From Patiria pectinifera (lineage: Eukaryota > Echinodermata > Asteroidea > Valvatida > Asterinidae): a stretch of 64,000 nucleotides of DNA. Under the pieces are notes generated by a model. It made no database searches and was not told the origin of the DNA. It worked only from the letters and a program-made list of their open reading frames with translations. Positions 57,401-64,000 of the stretch are shown in pieces; position 1 is the stretch's first letter, and every line of letters begins with the position of its first letter. The translations under genes and the position numbers were made by a program. The stretch spans positions 13,194,381 to 13,258,380 of the forward strand of contig CM057136.1 of NCBI GenBank assembly GCA_029964075.1, given 5' to 3'.

Positions 57401-60260
57401 TATAGTTTTAAAAAATAAATTTATGATAGATGGCAACAGGAACCTAACCTAATTGCAGTGTGGCCAAGCTTGCGCTGGTATCTCCACTGCGGGCCGTAGT
57501 CCGATAAGACAATATCTTTGTATCCTTCGGTGATGATTTCAACTGGAGAATGGGAACGAAAAAATTTCTAATGTTGAATATAAAAATTGCTACAATAAAT
57601 TCCGTGCAGATTTGTTCTCGTTTGAAGCAACAAAATTGCTCCAAATCTTATGTAGGGTGCATATACAGTAACAGCTAACCAGTTGAAGTCTTAGCACATT
57701 GGCTATTTTACATTTTGAGTTAAAGGGGAAAACATTTAGCCCATGCACGCAACTTTTGGGGCCTCATAACTGGATTCTGTTGTTAATACACATTAAAAAA
57801 AAAAAAAGGTTGCCAGCGGGCACACTTTTTTAAAACCACCATCATTGATTGTTTACTTTCGATTAAAACTATTTCTGGCGGAATAATTTCACAGGATATT
57901 GGGGACCAGTTGGCAATGGTCCTAACAATTGTTTGGACGGTCCCAACAGGTGGAAGTTCTACTGTACTGTCTAATCAAACTTGAAGTTCCGTGAACATGT
58001 ACCGGAGTATGACATCGGTCGACCCGCAAACTCCACGGCTTTCGTCACCAGCGCTTCTCGCACAACCTGAATGTTGTTCAGTACAATCGTGTTGAAAGCA
58101 CCAAACCTCAGTGAGAAGACATCTCCGTACTGCTTTTGCAGATCGCACATGACCTCCAACGCAGTTTTGGACAAAAATGCTGCAGTCAGTTATAAAACAC
58201 AAAGATTCACGATGTCATCCAAAAATTATTCATGCAGTATTCTGAAAGTGATTGTGTAGTTATGGTCCCAGTTTCTAGAGAAAGAGCACCAACTTTAGTT
58301 TTAGGTTTTGACTCTCCCGACTACGGTATAGACGTTTTGCGTAGTGGCCATCTTACAGGGCATCTTTTGCTATTTTAATTCAGTATAAAGGAATACACAA
58401 AGGTTCACTCATTCGTATCCCAGCAAAACAAAATCATTGCTCTCTAAGATGGCTGCTACGCATAACGTCTATGATTAAGAGGTGTTAAAACAAACAACAA
58501 AAGTCTCATGGATGGAGGGACAAAGACGATTTTTATAGCTCCTAAAATGAGTGAAAAGGGTTTAATATTAACCTGTAAAAACATTTCGTCTGCCTCACCC
58601 CTCCTGTGCTGTACTACGATGGGAATCGCTTGACATTTCCAACACGTGCCACTCACCTGTTACAACATTCCCAACAATGTGCATAATTGCATCCTATTCC
58701 TAAATTGGAAGAGTGCAGTGACTTTGGCTGGATCGGGCCGAGTGATCAGCCTTCAGCAAGCATGTCCTACCATGCCTACTCACTCAATTTAGTGAGTCAA
58801 CTTAGCAAGGAAAATATTGAAGCATTTAGTCATGTTAGTGATTTACCATGTTAACTGCGAAAACACAGTACAATTGTTCAGACCAGTCTCATAGGGTTTG
58901 TGCACGGGTTATCAATTAAGTGATGTCTGCACGTCCGAGTATGAAACTCTTCCTAGTATCATGGGTAATGCTTATCTTTAGTGTTAGGACACCTCTATTT
59001 TTACGAGTTCTGAACTTCTGTTCAAAACTGACTTTTGCAGATGACTGTCCAGTACCAAAGTGACTTTTGCAGGCTAAAGCAGTCTTTTTTTTTCACATAA
59101 ACTCATGCCAGTTGTAATTTTGAAAGCACTTTCGAAAAAAAAGTGACTTTCCTACCGTTTTTTGCAGTTCGCCATCTTGCTTTTTAAATATATTTTCTGT
59201 TTGTCATTGTCGTCTTGAACCCCTCATAAATCAAAGCCCTGCCCTCCTTAGATTAAACCTGCTGATAATATTCAAGAAGGTGTCATTGTCAACTGTTCAA
59301 ATGTGTCAAGAAATATCAGAATGTCACTTTTGAGTGTCAATTAGTCAGCTGTAACGGGGTTCTAAAGGGTATTGTAAAGAAAATAGCCCTTCATCATTAC
59401 CTTCCTCCCCACCTTCTATTTTTGGTTTAGTCTGCCCCTCTCATCCATCATACCCCCTGAGCTGAGTGTGTATCAGTCCAGCCAGGCATGCAGCATCTTA
59501 TTTGCATAATTCTATTGTAAGCCCATGTGAATGGAATTTGAACTTGCCATGTGCGCTTCAGTCTGCTGGGTGCTGTGCTAGGGATAAGTTGTCTGTGGAG
59601 GGCTGTGCAGGTTTTGCCTGGGCGTGGCAAGGAAAGGCCTTGATGTAATGACCAGTAAGTTGTAGTGCATGACAACTTTTAAATCCCCCCTGGGTTGGGA
59701 GTAGAGTTATGGTGCTTTTACCATCAGCTACCCCACTCACACTGACCATCACGAGCCCCGCACTTTGTATTTTCTCATAATTAATTGTTTTCCTTGCATT
59801 TATTTCTCCAACAAATTCCTTTATTCTTACTTTAATTAAAGAACTTAAACCTTTGTTGCCCCTAAAATCAGAAGTAATTAGTAATAATTAGTAGAAATAA
59901 GTAGACGGATCCAATCTTTCTTAATAAATTTATTTTATACTTGAAGCCTAAACATCTCCTCTCTCTACCAAGTTATTTGTTTGTCTCGCTGCGGCACCTG
60001 ACCACGCTACAAAATCATGCCATGGTACTACTAGTAAGTAGTATATGTTTACATCAATGACTAGGCGGCCTGACCATATAATTTGGTAGGCCTAGGCCTG
60101 ACTACTCACATGTAACATTCCCGAGCAGAGGCAGAGCAAACGGTCCTGGAGGGAAGTTAGCCGGTCGCTTCGAGCTCTTGTACAAAGCAAAGGCAGCCAG
60201 AGTAGTCAATGCAACCAACACGGTGGTCACGTTCGAATACCAATCACCCCAAACGGCCAT
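54433..60260 (-). CDS. cytochrome P450, CYP2 type, copy 5
   Basis: Exons in transcript order: 60110-60260, 58003-58179, 57449-57542, 57172-57330, 56563-56771, 56177-56302, 55678-55917, 54916-55014, 54433-54695. 505 residues, open, all motifs kept. It has a type A first exon. Distinct residues: KGTTVMIN in exon 8 (the others have KGTMVMIN), [14 protein letters not shown] and EMFGVF in exon 5, CQTVKDIFG in exon 6, YKDIVLSDYG in exon 3 and DLQKQYGDV in exon 2. Intron 8 is open in the exon 9 frame, so an unspliced reading continues upstream, but the acceptor and donor match those of the other copies. Intron 1 carries a probable solo LTR (59373-60011). Only 62 bp of the usual upstream region remains before a Helitron end at 60323, so the ancestral type A promoter may be displaced. 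Confidence 0.92.
55203..55639. mobile_element. inverted-repeat element in intron 7 of copy 5
   Basis: Same position and family as 34761-35197; one 'ggtaatccgg' unit here reads 'ggtgatccgg'. Confidence 0.6.
59373..60011 (+). mobile_element. probable solo LTR in intron 1 of copy 5
   Basis: This 639-bp block is absent from the same intron in copies 1 to 3. It begins TGTAAAG and ends GCTACA (TG...CA ends). Near its right end it has 'ttaataaatttattttata', a plausible poly(A) signal, followed by a pyrimidine-rich stretch. No clean direct repeat flanks it ('ggtat' left, 'aaatc' right), so the class is tentative. Confidence 0.5.
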
Positions 60261-60322
60261 TTTGTTTGTCTTTACGTCATGTACGTATGTCAGTGTGCAA
60301 CAGATACGTCTATAATGATGCA

Positions 60323-62259
60323 CTAGCGGGATGCCGCGCTTCGCGCGGCACCCGCTAGATGGGTGGAGTTGACTGTTTCGTAATAATTACTGTATACAAT
60401 GAAATCTCGATAATTTAAACTCTAATAACTCCAAACAACTGTTAAGTCAAATAAAGAATCAGACTCTCTGCTGCACGCGAGCCTATTTGGACTTGCCATC
60501 AGTCTCGCCTAAGTTGTATTTGCGTTTAGCAACATGCGCGCACATAACGTTTCCTGCGGAGATTGTGCGAGGGTCCAGGACATATTTTCAATATAGGGGA
60601 AGGGGCTAGCTAGGGTGAAGGGTGCTAGTTGGAACGCCCATCAAGTTGGAAAACCCGTCAACCATGTCACCAATATTTCCGGGGATGGGGAGAAATATTT
60701 CCAGGGATGGGGAGAAATGGTTTTTGTTATAGAGGGGAGATGGTGATATTGAAATCGCTGATATTGTGGAGGTTTATGTTTGTGCTGGGATTCATACCGT
60801 TTAAATGTTGTTTTAAATTGCGCGCCGATTAGGAAGGTCTTGCTGTCAACAATGAAATTAAGTATTTATTGCCCACCGATTGTCTCATGCGATGTCTCAT
60901 TATATAAAGCTCATAAATAATGTTGTGCTAGAATATTGTCCATTCAATTTGAACATTGATTTTTCAAGGTGCCAAACCATAAAGGACGTAAACACCAACT
61001 GTACAATTAGGTAATTTAGATGAAACGCGGTTTGATATTGGCCTATACAACGTCGTATCCATCGTTCTCACTACAGAGGAGAGGAGGGGGCAGCCAGTGG
61101 AGGTGGGGGTTGGATATTGTGTGGGCGTCGCCAGGATTTTTTCTAGAGGGGGGCAAAACATATTTTTGCCCCAAAAATGCCTGTTTTTCTCAACACATTC
61201 TCGATTTATCAGTTTTAGAGGGGGGCAGGGACATTTTGCCCCCCCCCAACCCATTAAATTCACACCACTATGACTTCGCGCCTTTTTTTTTTTTTTTGCT
61301 TTTCGGTGGGGGGAGGAAGTGCCCCCCCCCCCCTCGCGACGCCCATGCCTATTTATGTTACACCTGTGAATGGTCACTTATATTTCCGGGGAAGTGGGCA
61401 ACAATTTATATTTGTTATGGTGAAGGGGGTGTTTCTTATGTATTAAGTAGAAGTTAATGTCATTATAGCAGTTGGTGTTTTTATTATGGTGATGGGGTTG
61501 TACAGCAAAGTATTGTAACCGTTCATTTGCAGAAGAGAGTAAAACTAAAAGAAAGGACATATTGGAGCACTTCATAATTATGTCATTCACCACATGTTAA
61601 ATGTATTTATTACAAAACTGTGAAAATGAAATCAGGTATACACGATTTTTTTTTAGTAATAATGTATTTGCATTCATTATTGTACAGGGTAGTACTTAGA
61701 CAAAACTCAGGGAATATAATTGTAGTCAGTTTTCGGAGCAATTTTCTCAAGGGACGTCGGTCCAGGCTTGTTTACCATAGGCACAAACATTCCATGAAAG
61801 ACTTTCAAGCAAGACGGCCAAAGGTTATTGTGCAATTGCAGTTTTTTGTGTTAAAAGCTGTAATCATAAATAATGACAGTGGCATTGTAAGTTACAGGAC
61901 AACATTTTTTTAATGAGTTTTGGTGAAAACTCATGAGAAATGGAGGGGTATGCGAGTATGAATATTTTGTTGTGAAATTTAAAGAGTGATTATGTAATTT
62001 GGTAATCAAAGACATTGTTTTGTTATCAAATAAATTTGCCAGGATCGACACAGTCTGCTTGGCCAGTAATTATCGGGTAATCATTCCATCATTATTCGTG
62101 GGTACAACTAAGCTAAGGATATAATTTTAAAAAGGGATGGACATAAAACAGCAGAAAAGAGTGAATTTTTTATGGACTATTTCATGACTTCTAAAAATAA
62201 AATTATGGCTAGAAGGAAAATGTGTTTTGAATGGGTAAAGAGAAAAAGCAGGAATCTTG
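60323..62259 (-). mobile_element. second Helitron copy, inverted and 5'-truncated
   Basis: Read on the minus strand it ends with the same GC-rich hairpin and CTAG (60323-60326), followed by host T. It matches 29795-31709 of the complete copy, including the nested element (61122-61345). At 62259 the match stops abruptly at a segment shared with 44569-44750, so about 1.3 kb of the 5' part is missing. It carries no replicase. It lies directly upstream of the P450 copy 5 start. Confidence 0.85.
61122..61345. mobile_element. small TIR element nested in Helitron copy 2
   Basis: Ends TGGGCGTCGCCAGG and CGCGACGCCCA; the counterpart of 30693-30920 in opposite orientation. G- and C-run lengths differ between the two. 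Confidence 0.55.
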
Positions 62260-62524
62260 TATCCTGGTTCGATACCGCAATTTGCTAATAATGTATTTAT
62301 ATCGTGTATTTAGTGTTGTTATTTTCAACGTGCATTACGTGTTTTCACGATCATTGTAATTAAAACGTCCACGCCTTCTCAATAATACATGTACTCCTTT
62401 TCTTTCCAGTTTGCTTATATTAATATGAAATGTGATATTATTCTTATCGACTTTAATTTGGCGATATAGGTATCAGCAACAAACTTGAGTAAACTTCCAA
62501 GTATATACCCTTCGATGAGGGTAA
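62260..62524. other. 3' flank of copy 6, no gene seen
   Basis: It repeats the second half of the 44437-44835 segment and leads directly into the copy 6 stop codon. The left edge is the break with the truncated Helitron. Confidence 0.55.
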
Positions 62525-64000
62525 TTAATATCGCTTCTTGACGCATACTTCCATCTCATCAACAGGCTGATGTGTCAGAGCCGCCACCTTGTTGAGAGTC
62601 AAGAGAGACTCTGACTCCTTGCCCGGTACCTTGTAGAAGGTGTACCGGCCAAACAGCCAAGTAAAGAGCAAGAAGATTTCCTTCTTGGCAAAGTCTTCGC
62701 CGAGGCAGACGCGACGTCCGGTGCTGAATGGGAGAAAGCTCTCTGGGAGCTTTTTGAGCAGTTGACCGTTGTCGTCCAAAAAATGCTCTGTCAAAGAAAG
62801 CATGCAGAAAGGTATTTTTTTTAATAATCAGGTTGTACATACTTCAGGCTCCTTCCACGAATAGATTTACCAAAATGCACACGTCTTGTCTTTAAGAATG
62901 CATCCAGCATGCGCATGAGCTTGGTTCCATCGCAGTATAACGCCTTCTAATTGCCGAGTGCCGATGCCGCTGTAAACTTGCCAAGCTTGCAAACTTACCC
63001 GGCTTAAACTTCTCTGGTTCGGACCACTGTGTTGGGTCGTTGTGCAGAGCCAGATGGTTAATCATCACCATGGTGCCTTTGGGGATATCGTACCCAGCTG
63101 TAGAAATTTAGTTTAAAAAAGATAACTCAAATGACAAATAATCACATAATATTAACACGGGTGAGGCCGTTGAAACACGCAGCACCTTTGAATATCAATT
63201 GGAGGACTTGAAATAAGACTTGGGACTTACTTTTTACCGAAACTGTGACTGATGGACTAGTAATGGAATTAAACCCAGCGCAACACTTTTCCGATTTAAC
63301 CGGTTCCCCGGATCACTGGGCCATCAAACAGAGCTGAAAATTTGGACAGATCTGACCATACACCAGGCGACCGGATGAAATCAACATGTTTGATTTTTTC
63401 GCATCCGATTTTACCGGATACGATGTTAACGTAAAGGTGTGCAGGCAGCACTCCAATTTTATTGGACACTATATTTATGTTAACCAATCAGGTTCACGAA
63501 TGAAGTCACATGATTCCAAATTGACGGCTGCCATTTTGTCATCATGCGATGTTATCATGCGATTGGTTATCATGTGACTGATCATCATGTGACTGATAAT
63601 AGAACGGAAACGGATACGTATGCTGGTTGGTTGCGGTCTAACCGCAACAGTGAAAGACGGTGATGGGGTGATCCGGTGAACTGGTAATCCGGTGAACTGG
63701 TGATCCGGTAAAATCGGAAAGGTAAGCGCTAGATTTCAAACTACTGGACCAAATACTCACCCAGTGTAGTGTCGGTCAGGACAGTATGAGGAACGCCTAA
63801 AGGCGCAACTGATCCATAGCGGTGAACCTCCAGGATGGTGGCCTCGGTGTATGGCAACGAGCCGCGGTCGTCCAACGAGGGGAGCGTATCACGACCCAGG
63901 ACGTCATCAATCTCCTTGGCAACCTTCTCCTGGATGTCCGGATTCTCGGCCAAGAGACCCACCGCCCAGTGAAGAGTGATAGTGGTAGTCTCGGTTCCAG
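62525..64000 (-). CDS. cytochrome P450, CYP2 type, copy 6 (partial, window edge)
   Basis: Only the last three coding exons are in the window: 63761-64000 (helix [13 protein letters not shown] to ExxR and beyond), 62999-63097 (PxxFxPE region) and 62525-62787 (heme loop to stop). The window ends exactly at the first base of the helix-I exon, so its acceptor and exons 1-6 lie outside. Exon 7 has NPDIQEK and [11 protein letters not shown] as in copies 3 to 5; exon 9 is identical in translation to that of copy 3. No damage is visible in the part seen. Confidence 0.9.
63286..63722. mobile_element. inverted-repeat element in intron 7 of copy 6
   Basis: Same position and family as 34761-35197; closest to the copy 4 version by shared variants such as 'gatcactggg'. 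Confidence 0.6.

Noticed and set aside
61020..61457. 145-codon plus-strand frame
   Set aside because: Low-complexity translation across G- and C-runs of a nested TIR element.

Overview
The window looks like nuclear DNA of a marine invertebrate. It has spliced genes with GT-AG introns, tRNA-derived SINEs, a non-LTR retrotransposon fragment, many small inverted-repeat elements and a Helitron. The repeat flavour (runs such as taggcctaggcct and acatgtacatg, long C or G runs, SINEs with a 'gggcaaggcacttt' body) suggests a deuterostome such as an echinoderm or hemichordate. That placement is an impression, not a demonstrated fact.

The only convincing protein-coding genes are six cytochrome P450 genes of the CYP2 type, all on the minus strand, head to tail: copy 1 (2751-10388), copy 2 (17404-24703), copy 3 (33996-41283), copy 4 (44836-49497), copy 5 (54433-60260) and copy 6 (62525 to the window end, last three exons only). 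Each of the five complete copies resolves into nine coding exons of identical length (151, 177, 94, 159, 209, 126, 240, 99 and 263 nt). Each gives an unbroken 505-residue protein with an N-terminal membrane anchor, PPGP hinge, WxxxR helix C, AGTETT helix I, ExxR, PxxFxPE and the FxxGxRxCxG heme motif. An orphan first exon (12996-13146) with an intact donor lies upstream of copy 1.

Layout: 1-2750 is repeat-rich 3' flank of copy 1; about 1-10240 is repeated at about 14340-24550, so copies 1 and 2 come from one large recent duplication. 24704-33995 is a gene-free repeat block holding a ~413-bp tandem array, split by a 3.2-kb Helitron (28505-31709) with a perfect empty site. 41284-44835, 49498-54432 and 60261-62524 are shorter repeat-rich spacers. 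They include a reverse-transcriptase fragment, a piggyBac-like MITE, a composite of ~170-bp repeats with hairpin ends, and a second inverted Helitron copy that lies 62 bp upstream of the copy 5 start codon.

The copies are mosaics. Two kinds of promoter plus first exon ([15 protein letters not shown](M/I)LGDLYV) are combined with different downstream exons. Introns differ by precisely bounded mobile-element insertions, so the cluster records recent unequal crossing-over, gene conversion and transposition. The products should be endoplasmic-reticulum monooxygenases using electrons from NADPH-P450 reductase; substrates cannot be read from the sequence.
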